Shown here piece after piece: positions 11,691-24,536 of a DNA stretch of 64,000 bases (positions within the stretch are counted from its first letter, which is position 1; each line of letters starts with the position of its first letter). The DNA comes from Ganoderma boninense (Eukaryota > Basidiomycota > Agaricomycetes > Polyporales > Polyporaceae): NCBI GenBank assembly GCA_002900995.3, contig CM035315.1, positions 186,001 through 250,000 on the forward strand, in the 5' to 3' direction. Below the pieces are notes generated by a model, which saw only the letters and a program-made list of their open reading frames with translations, did not search any database and was not told the origin of the DNA. The position numbers and the translations under genes are program-made.

Positions 11691-12349
11691 GTCTGTGAAG
11701 CGATCCGTCCAATGAGCCAGGCGTAGCATGGGCGAAAGAAAGGGGTCTTACTCTCTCCTTTGCTGGCGTGGACGGATCGGAGGTGATGGTAGTCTGGGGT
11801 GCGCGGTTTACGCGCGTATGTCCATGCGGAAGGCAGCGACAATGGAACCGGCTCACCGAAAAGGCAGTGCGGGAATTCCAGACCTTGCTACAGATACAGG
11901 CTGTGATAATCGCTCATCAGCACCCTCCAAATAATGAAGAAGCTGTCCAAAAATCCGCAATCGAACTGTCAGTCCCGAGGAAGCTGAGCCTCAGCCGTGC
12001 TGAGAATTAGTAGCAACTCCACTGAGTCTGGCTTTCCAGAGAGAGGTCCAAGCGATAATTCGCCCATGGTATTCCGCGTAGAAACGGGTTAAAGCAGTGA
12101 GAGCGACACAGATGAGGACAGCAAAAGACGGTGCTGTACATCATAGAGGCCAAGCGTGATGCATGATGCGCCAGTGCGCCGTGGTCTGCAAGGTCGGGGT
12201 CGGTCGGGATAAGTGGGTGCTAGTATCCCGACCTTTCCCGCTCACCATTGGCGCTCATTCCCAACGCACACCCTGGGCCCTCGCCGCTGCTGCCTTATCA
12301 TCATGTACCATCACCAGTCCTCCCGTGAATCTATATCTGCTTCATTTAC
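11691..12349. promoter_or_regulatory. Bidirectional promoter region A2/B1
   Basis: 659 bp between the divergent starts of A2 (minus) and B1 (plus). About 350 bp of it (roughly 11760-12085) align, in inverted orientation, with 29770-30110 between B2 and A3, including TATCGCTTGGAC, CCAGACTCA, GAGGCTCAGCTT and CTGCCTTCCGCATGGAC. Conservation outside coding sequence suggests a recent duplication of the whole pair, possibly including control elements. Confidence 0.6.
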
Positions 12350-14683
12350 ATGGCTTTCTCTCAAAGATGCCACCAGCCGTTTCTCGCCACCCCTTGTGGT
12401 GATCTGAACATCGGTGCGTTGGGACGGCTCACGAAACAGATCGCCACAGATGTCCAGGCTTTGGCTCGTGCACCGTCACCGTGGGGAGGCCCAGGGAAGT
12501 GAGTACATGTTCACAACCACAATGTTGCCTATAACTGACGAGGACTTTGTGACGCAGATATTATGATGAGTCCTTGGTATGTGAAATAGCCTATATACGA
12601 CTCTGTGCCTCTGTAGCTGAGCCCGCTGCCCGCACGGCTACCCCAGTTGCGATCTCTCCACATCGCATTCACACAAGGCCTCGCTATCGTAGGCGGGTTC
12701 ATAAATGACATTTCCCCTATCAATCGCATCCCGCCGGAGATTTTGTCCAGCATATTTGCCCTGTCTCCTCGAAGCATCCCCCATAGGCAGCCCATTGCCA
12801 GCTCATTGCGCTGGCCACTCGAGGAGATCGACGTGGGTGACCTTCACAAGGTTTCAAAAGTATGCAGGTACTGGCGCGAGCTCGCCGTAGGCATGCCTAT
12901 GTTGTGGACAACGGTGTCCACCTTTACTCCAGTGTCCGACAACTCTCCATCTGACGACTCCTGCGAGTCATGGTTCCGGCGCAGCATTTACTTGCCGGAA
13001 GAATCGTCTGTCGACCTAGTCGTAAACTGCAGCATCTCCTTTGATACGTCGCAGCACACTTGCGAGAAGATGATCGATTTCATGCTGGCAAATGCACGCA
13101 AGACTCGCGAATTCAATGCCTGGGAAGTGTCTGGGATCCATGATATGCCCCTATTCCTTCGCTCGTTCGAGGCGAGCGCGCTGCGGCACTGCACCATTTG
13201 GGGTCCTATCTGGCCCGATGCGTGGACTTTACAGTCCGAGACGAGATTCCAACCCTTCTTTGCTCAGGGAGGTGCACGATTGCGCTCTCTCTGCCTCTCT
13301 GGCAACACCGCCTTGCCCTGCAACGAATTCCCGATGCTGACCTTGCTTTCAATCACTCCGGCCCGCTCCCACTCAGGAATCTTTTGGGACACGTCTGACC
13401 TTGTCAAGTTTTTGACGGGGTGCCCAAGGCTGGAGGAGATCTACGTATATTCGATGCAGGTCTTCGGTGGGCATTTCGGGCCACCGCCGCCGCACATGTC
13501 CCCTACCCCACCCACTCGAGTCAGCCTCCCCCACTTGCGACGCCTCGCCTTCACGTACGTCCCAGACTCCCACTGGGATGAGGACGAGGACGCCGAACCC
13601 ATTGGTATCGCGTATTTCCTGTCTCACACTGCCATCCCATCGACCTGCGACATGTATCTGGCCGCTATACATGAAGGAGAGTTCTACGCCATCAACGTCA
13701 ACTCCGGCATTCTGAACAGCGTCCGCCGCAACGTCCCCGGCAAGGACATGGTCACGCACGTCCTGATGCAGTTCTCCACCAAGGTCAGCGACATCCAGCT
13801 CGTCTTCCACGAGGGGTCTCTCCGCCTCCAGGTTCCGACACATCCGGAAATGTTCGTAGAGACCACGACCGCATTCGATCTTGTGGATATCTTCGACCGC
13901 ATCCCCGAGCTCTTCACTGGCACAGAAGAGCTCCGGACCCACTACAGCAACGACACTCGCGCGAGGCTCCCCGCGTCCTCGACGTTCCTCCTCGGGTCCT
14001 TGGCCGCGGTCAAAACTCCCTCCCAGATCCACGGCGACCTTGCAGATCCGCATGACGGTCTGCACCCAAGGCAAGTGGGAGAAGGCCGCGACACCAATGC
14101 GTCGTTCGCGCTTCCCGAAGCGCTGGCTCTGCATCTCGCCCAGCCGTTTACCTCATTTCCCGGCTGGAGCTCTGACTTCTACCCCGAATCAGGCTCCTGC
14201 TCCTTCCATGACTGCAAAACCGAACCCGAGCCTGAGCCCGAGAGGGACCTGCGTATCCCGTTCCCCGCGCTCGACACGCTCTGGACGGCTGTCGGGTCGA
14301 GCGACGAGCTCGCCGACCTCGAGGCGACGCTCGTTGCGCGCCGCGCCGCTCTTGGGGGCCGCCCAATTCGCCGCCTCATCGTCGCTGTCTACGGCACTGT
14401 ATCAGAGTCGCAGGACGCAGACGCGGACTCGGACGGGGCCCTGAGCTACAGCGTGCAGTCACGGCTGCGTGCCCCCGGTATTGGTGCGGAGGAGGTTATA
14501 CTGATGGAGTTAGGAGCGTCCGAATTTGAAGCGCTGAGGGTCATCGATTGGATGGAGAGGTTGCCGGACAGGTTCGCCCTGCCGTCCGACATCCATCGCG
14601 ACTGGCCGACCGTGTGGTACGAGGAAGAGTTGGACGGACGGAGCAATTTAGACTCATACTCGGATTCTGAAAGTTCAGCTTGA
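12350..14683 (+). CDS. Family B F-box protein B1, 734 aa
   Basis: Three exons: 12350-12498, a 19-nt microexon 12558-12576, and 12647-14683. The ATG at 12350 opens MAFSQRCHQPFLATPCGDL, the same leader type as B2-B5. Residues about 81-145 form a typical basidiomycete F-box: INRIPPEILSSIFALSP, then KVCRYWRELA and MLWTTV. The remaining 580 residues have LRR-like strands (RLRSLCLSGN, RLEEIYVYSM, LRRLAFTYVP) and end with the family signature IHRDWPTVW followed by an acidic tail. Likely an SCF substrate-recognition subunit; the target is unknown. The long exon is open throughout. Its neighbour A2 is transcribed divergently, and DUF1996/WSC gene WSC1 lies downstream, convergent. Confidence 0.82.
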
Positions 14684-15040
14684 GGTCCTCAGAGACAGAA
14701 GACTCGGATTCCGAAGGGGAAGGGTGTTGGACATAGTTTGTACCTGTCCACTGAACCAGTGCAAAAGTGTCGTTTGTTTGCCCTTCCGTTCGCGTCCGCA
14801 AGGGTCAGCGTAGCGCGCAGGAATAGGTCGTGTCGGTTTTATGCAAAGAATTCGTGATGGGCCTGAAGAAACACATTGCAGTGAGCGATACCTCGAGAAA
14901 CCACAATCGCCTCTCAACCAAGGCCCCCTCTCGCGCACAATGCTCGATCGGCAAAACCGTGCCAATTCCCGACACACAGCCCGAGTTCCGCATCCCGTTT
15001 CCTCACGCCGATCCATCAGCGCCGCCCTTCCCGAAGACAC

Positions 15041-17294
15041 TCAGCGCATTCTCGCCCCACACATGTTCGTGCTATCCCCGGAGCACGCCATGTCGCACGC
15101 AGAGTCCGCGAGGACCGCGCCCCCATCATTGACGAACGCGCTGCCGCAGTAGCACTCGCGCGCGTACTCGAGGCCCGCCAGTGGTAGGCCGGCGGCGTCG
15201 CAGTGCGCGATGCACCCGTCGATGGTCATCGTTTCGCTCGTGAAGGCGTCGAGGTTGAGCGTGCGCCCAGAGACGTTGTCCTGTCTGCACCCCAGCGACG
15301 ACCAGCCCGAAGGCGGGGTTGCGGTGAGCAGGGTAAGCCGCTGCGGGCCGCCGCATATCTCGTTGTCTGTGGGGCAGAACAGAGTATATGTCTATTAGCT
15401 GCTAGGGGGAGAAAGCAACGTGGAGGAGCGTACGCACCGTTGCCGGCACAGTGGCTGGAGCACTCGTTCCAGGTCACAGTGCTCATCGATGCGCTGTTGC
15501 GCAGCGCGTTGTCGCAGTAGCACTCGTCGGAATACTCTACTCCGGCCAGATTGAAGCCCTGGGAGGAGCAGAAGGCGGCGCACACCCCACGCGTCATGTT
15601 CGTGGCTGTAGTGGATGCGCCAGTCAGCGCACGCCCGTCGGTGCCTTCGGCGATGCAGCCAAACTCCGTCCAGCCTGTGGGGACCGGGGACTTAACAGAC
15701 ACGAGGTCCGGCGTGGGCGCGTTCGGGTCCGGGCATGCTGGCTTCGGGACAGTGCCATTCCATAAGGGGTTGCACCCTGGGAGAAGGGTGAGTGGTGCGT
15801 CGAAGCCTGTCTCCTCATCGACGATTTCCGTCTCGAGAACGCAGGCGTCCGCAGAGTCCTGATCATACACAGCGGCGAGGACAGGACAGTCCATAACGTT
15901 CCCATTGGCGTTCGGGCAGTTGTCGATAGCGTCCTGGAGGAGGTCGACGTCCCACCCGTTGGTGAAGTCCCCGTGATGCCCATATCCAGACGTGTCGCCG
16001 TTCGCAAGCACCCAGGTACCGGGGCCCCAGTAATCGAACTTATCCACGGAGACGAGCATCTCGTAGAAGAGGGACACGAGGTGGACTGGGTGACTATCGG
16101 GGCAATCGCCGTCGTTGAAGTTCTGGATCGGATACGAAAGGTGCGACTTGTGATCGGAGGAGTCCAAGTTCACGCCATCCCAGCAAGAAGGGAAAAAGAC
16201 CTGCGCGCGCATGCCGTCCGGGCAGTTATGGTCAAAGAAATCGGGGCGCTCTGCCCAGTCAGGATCGTCGTCGTGAGCGCCGCTGAAGTCTACAAACGAA
16301 GTTATGCAAGAAGATAGCCTGAAAAATTCGCCAGCCTACCTTGGCAGACAAAGTCTATTGCTTGATCAGCGAAGCTCGACGCGTTGTATGACCTCCTCTC
16401 CGTGTCACCAGCAAGCATCTAGAACAATACTAGTTGAGCGAGAGTGTGGCGATTACAGGACATGAACTGACCCGCAACCCAGGAGGGAACGCCTTCACTG
16501 TTTCATTGGAAGGACCTGGTCGCAACAGGTAGTAGATATTGAAACTAGTCGCTATAAATCTATATCAGTACATCGACGTCCCCGGGTACACTGGAAGACG
16601 GAGTCCAAATAACTGGGAGAACGTGGGGCCCCAACCTGGACTTCGAGTTTCTTGAAGAGCTTCAACACGTGGGCTTCATCAACGCACCAAGGCAGAGACA
16701 AACCAGAATTCGAAGCACATGCACATCGATCTCCATGCAGGCGAGGATTTCGGGGCCGAAACTCGGTGAAACTTTGAGCTTGTATGGCTCAAAGAAATAA
16801 TGGCACAAGGAAACGATGCAGCTTCCCAGCAAATCGGGTCCACTGGATAGTAGGATATACTCACGGATCGGGGTAAGCTGACCAGTCTGTTGGTCCTGGT
16901 GGTACAGTTGAGGCTATTTGGCAGCTAGTCAACACCCTCGAATCTAATCAGACGGAAAGCGGACGTCTGAACGTACCGCCCAATAGTTGCTTTTGTCGGG
17001 CTGCACGGGGATCGTGGTGCAGTTGCTCTGAACGAGGTCGTCTGCGTCGTACACAGACTGGAAGCGGCTCGCGCCGACGACAGAGTGCACGTGGCTCGCA
17101 ATCTAGGTGCAAGCATGGTAAGATGCCAAGAGAATGGCAGATACAGAGGCGGTAATTACCTCATTAGGGAAGATGATAGGGTCGAGGCGGGTAGTGACGA
17201 TAGGTCTTGAGCCACCGAAGATCCAGTACTCTGCGTTGGCGACAGCCACGAGAGTTGCCAGCGAGAGGAGCGTTGCGAAGGTGTTCAGACTCAT
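15041..17294 (-). CDS. DUF1996 + WSC domain secreted protein WSC1, 548 aa
   Basis: Seven exons: 17160-17294, 16977-17102, 16865-16913, 16472-16551, 16340-16418, 15438-16289 and 15041-15366. The first about 22 residues are a signal peptide (MSLNTFATLLSLATLVAVANA), followed by WIFGGSRPIVTTRLDPI and SHVHSVVGASRF, the start of a DUF1996 domain that continues to about residue 330 (SCWDGVN, GYGHHGDFTNGWD). Two WSC domains follow (GWTEFGC...DECYC; GWSSLGC...RECYCGSAF). WSC domains are Cys-rich carbohydrate-binding modules, so a secreted or wall-associated role is likely. Compared with WSC2 it lacks the middle WSC domain. The last codons (MCGARMR then stop) differ from WSC2, where the domain continues; a +1 shift would restore the homologous end. 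Confidence 0.85.
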
Positions 17295-17367
17295 GAGCGA
17301 CTGAAAAGCGTGAAGAGTAAGGAGGACTCAGGCCAGGGCCTGGGGCACGAGGGAAATTAGCGTAGGG

Positions 17368-17375
17368 ATATATAA
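17368..17375 (-). promoter_or_regulatory. TATA-like element of WSC1
   Basis: TTATATAT on the minus strand about 75 bp upstream of the WSC1 ATG. WSC2 has a comparable TTTATAAA about 90 bp upstream of its ATG, which supports the assignment. Confidence 0.45.
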
Positions 17376-18192
17376 GCTCGAAGTAAAAGGAACTTTCAGC
17401 GGTGCGAACGCCATAACTTACGAAATATAGAACGCGGGCAGCGCCACGTTTCACGATAGTAAATGAGGTCGACGGCCGGAGAAAGCAGGCGATCGGCGGT
17501 CAACAGTACACCATGCATCTCGGTGAATCTGTCTACGGGAAGACAATACTTCATAGAATTTAACTTACGGCAACGCGCCCTCCAGCACAGTTTTCGCGAT
17601 TTCCCAAGCGCACGAACGCATGAGACTACGCCGCGGGAAGGGACCGAGCCACTCCGCATCATCATCTGGACAAGAAGGACATCTGGATCACACCTTTTGA
17701 GCGGAGGAACACCGTCGATTAGAGTCCGTTGGCGTAAAAAGACAACACCGCGTACCTTTTTCGGCTCAAAAGCAGCCACTGATTCCCACCCAGGTGAGGT
17801 TCTATGCTAGATAACGCACAGACACCGCCCAACGGACGTCTGAACCTCAAACGGGCTTCCGCAAGGCATGCAGCGCAGGGTGCGCAGGCATGACGCCCCC
17901 CTCCACAACTGAGAATATATGATGACGTGCAAGGTCAAGGAATCGCGATGCCAGCCCCAGCACTGATGCGCCCTACCGCCGCAGGTCGTCCGCGGAACAA
18001 TCTAGCCAGCAGACGCCGCAGGTTCATCCTGGATGAACATTATGCCTGGATCCGTCATGTCCGCCGCGATGTCGTCCTCCCGACCGTCGGTAGCTTGAGC
18101 AAGAATCTAGAGATGACGTACTGATACAGACATGTCCTCGCCGTCCACTGAACTCTCACCAAGCATCCAATTTGACAGCCCATCCCGGACTC
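17376..18192. other. Intergenic between WSC1 and DHTKD1-like gene
   Basis: No recognised gene. It lies upstream of WSC1 and at the 3' end of the dehydrogenase gene; short ORFs here have no family features. Confidence 0.45.
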
Positions 18193-21100
18193 TCACAGGC
18201 CCACGAACGCCGCCTCGAGGACGGCTTTCTGTTGTGCGGCGTACAGTGACGCAACGCCAGGCGCAGGCACTGCGTCCTCTCTCCTACCTGCGAACGCCAC
18301 CCTCCCTCGCCCAAGCCGCTCCATCACCGCATCCAAACGCGGCGCGACGTGCGTCCAAGCACCTTGGTTCCGTGGCTCTTCCTGCAGCCACACCACGCTC
18401 CCGGCGCCTCCATAGCGCGCGAGAACATCACGAACGGCGGCGAACGGAAACGGACTCAACTCCTCCACGCGGACAAACGCGATCTTCACATCGAGCTGCC
18501 GCTTCTCCCGTTCCTTCACGAGGTCGTAGTAGAGCTTGCCTGACAGGAGAACAACTCGCGACACGTCATCAGGGCTCGCGATAGCGGGGTCATCGAGAAC
18601 TGGGCGGAACTTGTGGCCGGCGGTGAGCTCATTGAGCGTAGAGGCAGCAGCCTATAGGGTAGGACAACGATGACGATCCATCACGAGAAGGCTGGGTGTG
18701 GGTACGCACTGGCAGACGAAGCAGACCCTTGGGCCCGGCGACTATGAGTGGCTTGCGGAAATTGCGCTTGACCTGCCTCCGGAGAAGATGGAAGTACTGT
18801 GCAGGCGTGGTTGGGAAGGTGACGTGCATGTTCACATTGGCAGCTTCTGAACCTTCATGGAATCCAAATGGGTCATTTGAGAGCTGGAAGGGGCTTGTTA
18901 GAGACGCTCATTCGGAGCGTGGCGGTGGCGTATTTGCTTACCTGCAGCATGCGCTCTATGCGGGAGGAAGAATGTTCGGGACCAGCACCGTCGAGCCTAT
19001 ACGACTTTAAGTTGAGTGAACCGAAGTACGAAGTTCAGCGTACCCATGAGGCAAGAGCAGCACAATGCCACTCTGCTTGAGCCACTTCGCTGTTCGACAC
19101 CATTAATCAAGGTCGAATACGCCGAGAAATGTGCGACTCACTTTCACCAGATGCTATGAACGTATCGATCATGACCTAGATGGCCACAAGCTCAGATAAT
19201 GATAATGAAACGTCATTCCCATGAACGTCAATAACGACTTACCTGTGCGCCGTTGAAGAAGTCACCGAACTGTCCCACATCGAAAAAGAAAATCAGCCCA
19301 GCACACCCCCCAACGTCACGATCAGGCACCAACCTGAGCCTCCCAGATGGGCAGGATATCGGGCTTCTCCCAGCTGACCCCGTATTCAAACTGACACATC
19401 CGATCAGGCTTCTGCCACCACGCCGCGTCCCACAAAACCACACGCACCCCAAGAACGGCCATCTCGCTCAGCGAGCTGTTAGCCAGCTCGAGCTTGCCGC
19501 TGCAGTCCAGCGCGAGGTTCAGCGGGACCACGACGCCCTCCGTGCGCTGATCGACCAGCATGGCGTGCCTAAGTGTACGAACATCGCTCATCAGCGCCTG
19601 CACATTTTCAAGCCCAGCCTGAGTGCAGGACTGAATTAACCCACCTCTGGCTGAACGTCCCGCGGCCCACGTCCTGGCCTGAGATACGGACGTCATACCC
19701 CTCGAGCATGAGCGAACCAAAGGCGAGTGCCTGCACCAGCACCACATACACACGCGCGCGTGCAGCGAAGACACGGAACATATACAGTACGTCAGTGAGG
19801 CACGACGACGGGGATTGAATATTGAATTCGGCGCGCACGCCGCCGAGTTGCGATGCGCAGCATACGCCGCGATACGTACCTCCGCAGTGGCCCAATCCAG
19901 CCCCTTGCCGTGTTTCTATCGCTTGCGTGCGGCTCTTGACATGCCGATGCAGCCTAGGGTGGATTTCCTAGATATGGATATGTTCCAGAAAACAGAAGAT
20001 TCGCGGAGCGCGGCGCAACGATCAGTTCTCTCGGCCTCAGTAAGAAACCACCTCGCAAACGACTCACGAAGCCCTCCGGGACGGTGACACTTGCCCGCCC
20101 GACCGCCTTCAGTGTCTCCTCGTCGACGCCAGTCTCCGGGTCCCGTACCGCGTCCTTGCTGCCTGGCCAAGTGATACCGCTCCATTGGCTTGAGTAGACG
20201 GTGAGGTTACTGCCGGGAATGTGGGCGGGGGCCGCTGTCAACTGCGAAGCCAGGAAGTCCTTGTGATGCGCGCGGACCGCGTCGGCAGCATCCTTGGTGA
20301 GAACCTCCTCATTCTGTGGGTTCGACGGGGTCAGTGACAGAATCTGTGCGAACAGAACACGACACTGGATCGTTCCAGCCGTTCCAATTCCACTGATGCC
20401 TAGTGACAAAAGAGGCATGCTGCGCGGCTGCATCGCGCTTCCGTGCAGTGAACGAGGATAGCCACAAGCACGATCGGCACCGCGACAGTGCGCGCCGACT
20501 GAATTGGAACAACCGCGAAGAGGCTCGCGCAGCAATACGAACGGAGCGGCAAGGGACAGGAACGCACAATAAGATGCTCTTCGTACAGGGCGGGGACAGA
20601 GCGGCGGGAGCGGATCTTCTCGTACATGAGCGGCTGCGTGAAGGCCGGCTCGTCGAGCTCGTTGTGGCCCCTGGCGAGCGAAGGCGTCGTTCAGCGGTCA
20701 CGTTCAGGAACGTGCCTGGGTGAAAGGCTAGAAGAAAGAAGAGGTCACTCACCAGCGGCGGTAGACGATGAGGTCGACGATGATGTCCTTGCGGAAGTAG
20801 TTGCGGTACTTGAAAGCGACGTTGATAGCGCGCTGGACATCTACGCGGATAGCGACCCGTCAATGCGGGACCGCCATCGGAAGAAGACCGCGGCACAGAC
20901 CTTCGGGATAGTCACCGTTGACGTGCAGGACGGGGGCGTTGATCATCTTTGCGACATCGGAACAGTACAGCGACGAACGAGCACTCGAAGCTGGTGTAGT
21001 ATACCCGATACTGCCTCGCAAAATAAGAATCGTTTATGGGGACTTTCTAGACCAAAACATACCTGTTACTGTGGGGGTGGTCAGTACGTCGCTCCCGGAT

Positions 21101-22310
21101 GAAGAATGCACAGCGCAAAGACTTACTTGACCACAAGGTGAACGCTGCCACCGACAGTATAATGAGGCAGGTTGCCTGGAACGACAGAACGGTTAGGAAG
21201 CGCATTCTATGGACGTCCATACTGAAGATGAAGGACGCACTCAGACCAAGTCCCTCCATGATAACTCCCTGCCCCGTGAAGCTCGCGTCCCCGTGCAGCT
21301 GCACGCACATAACACCGATCACCAGGCATGCACTCGGTCTCGCCTGCGCTCTGCAACGTCTTCAGCAGCGCGAACTGCTTCGCCCGGGTCTTCCCGAGTG
21401 CGACCGGGTTGACCGCCTCGAGATGCGAAGGGTTAGGCAGGAGCGAGACTTGGATCGGCTTCGACGCCCCAGCGTACTCCAGGCGCGGAGAGGCGGCTGC
21501 AAGCTCGTCAGTAAACATAACGCGACACAAACGCTCGCTGAACGGACTTACTGAGGTGGCTGATGACGTCTCCGGCGGCGCCGTACTCTTCGGGGAGTTC
21601 CGAACCGCCTTTGATCTTGTGGAATAGCGCAGAGGGCGGGAACTGGAGCATCCCGGTGAGCAGGTTCAGACGCCCGCGGTGAGGCATCCCGACAATGATG
21701 TGCTCAACGCCCGCTGGAGAGCACTGGTCAAACATCGGGTACCGAACGAAGTGGGAACCAGCTCACGGACCTTGGGCAGACGACGAGAAGAGCGCGTCGA
21801 GGGCTGGGAGCATGGACTCCCCACCTTCGAGGCCGTACCGCTTCAGGCTCGGGAACTTGAGCTGCAGGAACTGATCGAAGACCTCCGACTCCGCGAGCAG
21901 CTTGTGTATGCGCCTCTGACGCTCCCCGTCGACGTCCCGCACTTGTTTCGACTCGGCCTCGAGCAGGTGGGAGAACCACAGCCGCTCCGTCTTGCTCGGG
22001 GAGTGCATGTACTCGTACGCGACGCGGCCCACGTACACGTCGCGCAGGTGGCGCGTGATCTTGTCGAGCGTCCAGTGCTCGGGGCCGGCGTCCTCGCCGA
22101 CGGGGCGGGTCCAGACGATGCCGTTGATGTCGTACGTGCGGGAGGGATCGTCGAGCCCGTAGCGTTCCGGAGATAGGGCGGCAACTTCTTCGCGCTGGAG
22201 GAGGTCGAGCGGGTCTATGCGCGCCGCGCGATGCCCGTGGGTGCGGAGAGAGTCGACGTATCGGAGCAGGGGGGCATTTACAGTTCTGTTCTGGAGCTGG
22301 GCAGGGGTGT
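18193..22310 (-). CDS. DHTKD1: 2-oxoadipate dehydrogenase E1 (DHTKD1-like), with two frameshifts
   Basis: About 18 exons from 22310 down to 18193 encode an E1 thiamine-diphosphate enzyme. Blocks in order: [33 protein letters not shown] (21552-21713), [57 protein letters not shown] (20568-20670), [50 protein letters not shown] and [11 protein letters not shown] near the C-terminus. The [12 protein letters not shown] version separates it from canonical 2-oxoglutarate dehydrogenase. The enzyme oxidatively decarboxylates 2-oxoadipate in mitochondrial lysine/tryptophan catabolism. A single extra base near 21311-21320 (before [10 protein letters not shown]) and another near 19905-19915 break the frame; everything else is well preserved, so sequence error and recent inactivation are both possible. 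A 6-nt exon at 21063-21068 is inferred. The N-terminal presequence exon was not found. Confidence 0.8.
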
Positions 22311-24536
22311 CTGGGAAGGAAAGTAGTATGAGCTACAATCTGTCCTGCCCATGCCCATCTCCACCATGCCAGGCGGCGGCGGCGGCGGTGGCAGGCGGCG
22401 GTCATCTCAGGACCCTTCAGAAGCCCCAGGATATCAGGAAGCTCCTTCCTGAGAGCCCTATACAGTCTGTGCCCATCCGGGGACCGGGATGCCTCCCGAG
22501 GAAGCTCAGGGTCTCCACAGGCAATGGCACTTTTGCTGATACATCATTCCCCGTCATTCCTTCAACACAGGCAAAGCAGGTGTTTGGAGCAAATGGAAAC
22601 TGGATGAAAACTGGTACGGAAATTTGTATTTTCGGGGTGTTTAGGAGTCCAGGAAACGACAAGTTTCCTGGGTGTCTCCCAGGTGTGTTCCGACATCGGA
22701 AACGTGAGGTATTTGCACATAAAGGAGATCTCGAGGAATATGAGTTAGCAACAGGCATAGAACCCGCATATGTCCCGTAGACGAAGGGTTTGCTGATGTT
22801 CAGCCACGTCGCGTATCCGACGGTACCCGAAGGAACTGTCTAGGCGACCTGGCCTTTCGCCACGGCTACCCTTGCTTACTGAACATATGAGAAGGTAGTC
22901 CAACACCATGCCCACCCCAACGCTGCCCTTCAACAACGAGTGTCCAGCTTGTGTGGCTACTAAAGCACTCATCTGAATCCCTGGTACCATGTAGTGTGCC
23001 AAAATCAGATATTCCGCCGCGCGTGCAGAGTCTCGGCCGTGCCCTGGACTGCAAGCAAAGAGCCGCCCCAAGCTCGTAGACGAGGGGTTCGTCTACGTTC
23101 GACGACTAGCTGTGGTCGCGCATGGTCACAGATACGTCAAGGTCTGTCTACCGGAGATACCCACACGGTGTGACTACTTCACGTAGGCGGCCTCGACCTG
23201 CGGACCTCTGACAATGCAGTGCTAGCTTCCCCAACCACGAATCACCCGGAAACTTGGAAACTCCATCCCCGTTTCCCGACCATTTCTCTGATTCCGAAAC
23301 ATTTGCCATGCCCGTCGTGCTTGCAACCGAGTAAACAAAACGACGTACAGTCTGGAAGCGTGAAGGTACGCTGTTCACGGTACCCGTACGAGTAGTCGTA
23401 GTAGCTCCTGAGCAGCCTTGTAGAAAGCGTTGGGCGTCGTGTCCGGGGGGTCGAAAGCAGATAGGAGGGCGGGCGGATGCTGCTCATAACGACGGCCAGT
23501 GTTCTTGCAGGCTTTGGAGGTGGCAGGGAGTCGTCGGAAGTCAAGGAGCGCACCTTGGATCATACAGGCAACGGGCATCTTGTTCCTCCGCTCCACGTGT
23601 TCCGCCTTCACGTACATAAGAGCAAACAACGCGTCGCGCTGCTATGTCCACCTGTTCCCTCCGTTACTCCATGTTTGCTTCCTTGAACATCAGCAAGACT
23701 CACCAGCCAGCAGCTGATGTATCACACCCGCACAACTCCCACATCCCCAAGCTCCAAAGACTCCGCCGCGGGCCTGCGACGATGCCCATGGTCAGCAGCC
23801 CGGAGTCCAGACTTCGTTCAGTACAGACCATTTTGGCGTCGACGACGAGCGTCCTTCGGACGGAGCTTGGCCATCCGCGTCGAACCATCACGTGTGGCGG
23901 CGCCCCTTCTCGAAATGGCGACCTCCCACACTCTAAATCGGGTATTTGCCGACGCCAGTAGACCGATGGAGGAAGAGATAGAACATGTGAGGCTGTCGCT
24001 GTTGAACCAGATATAGGGGGCGTGTATGCGGGGCGTGTTCAAGTGCGTGGTGGGAGGAGAGATTGGACGGGTCGCAGAGGCCCGAATGCCATGCAAGATT
24101 CTCTCGATGCCAGCTCGGCTTCCGGTCCCGGCCCGAGCGGACCGCTCGTTCCGCAAGGCGGTAAACCTACCCAACCAATGATTATACCGAAGGACCGTTA
24201 CTTTGATACTCACTGACACGAGTGCTACTAACATCTCGCTCTCTCACCTCAAGGCCTCAACGCTCTCGAGTCTAGCTGGCTGCGTCATACTTGTCGTCAC
24301 TGTACCACTATCACTGCGTCTGGCTCAGGCACAAGGCTCTGCCAAATCCGAACATACGAACAGGACGCCAACGCCAATACCGCATATGGGCATGAGCACG
24401 AGGAACATCGTTCTGAATTTGCACATATGCACGGTCCGGCTGTCGGTCCGTCCACCGCGCTGGACGCGTACTTAAAAGTAGACGGGAGTGGAAGGGAAAT
24501 CGCGCAATCTGCTCTCAAACCTTGTCTACGACCACC
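22311..24536. other. Intergenic between DHTKD1-like gene and AKR gene
   Basis: A 2.2-kb region with no gene I can identify. It should contain the missing first exon and promoter of the dehydrogenase and the AKR promoter. A GGC/GGT triplet run lies at about 22374-22400. An ORF at 23375-23629 (minus, 84 aa) contains NKMPVACMIQGALLDFRRLP, which looks more protein-like than its surroundings but matches no family I know. Short related motifs (CGTAGACGArGGGTT) occur near 22778 and 23080. Confidence 0.4.

Noticed and set aside
15041..15060. A programmed frameshift at the end of WSC1
   Set aside because: A +1 shift would restore the WSC2-like end, but there is no slippery site or structure that I can argue for; simple truncation is the easier explanation.
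21300..21330. A very short intron (GTGATC...GTGCAG) explaining the DHTKD1 frame change
   Set aside because: It would be only about 24 nt, too short to splice, and would remove conserved residues.
22374..22405. Arg-rich mitochondrial presequence exon for the DHTKD1-like gene (minus, RRRRRLAWWRW)
   Set aside because: No donor gives the right phase to the next exon, and the codons come from a GGC triplet run.
23060..23110. tRNA-like T-loop (GGGTTCG) near 23088
   Set aside because: No matching acceptor stem, D-arm or anticodon arm could be drawn around it.
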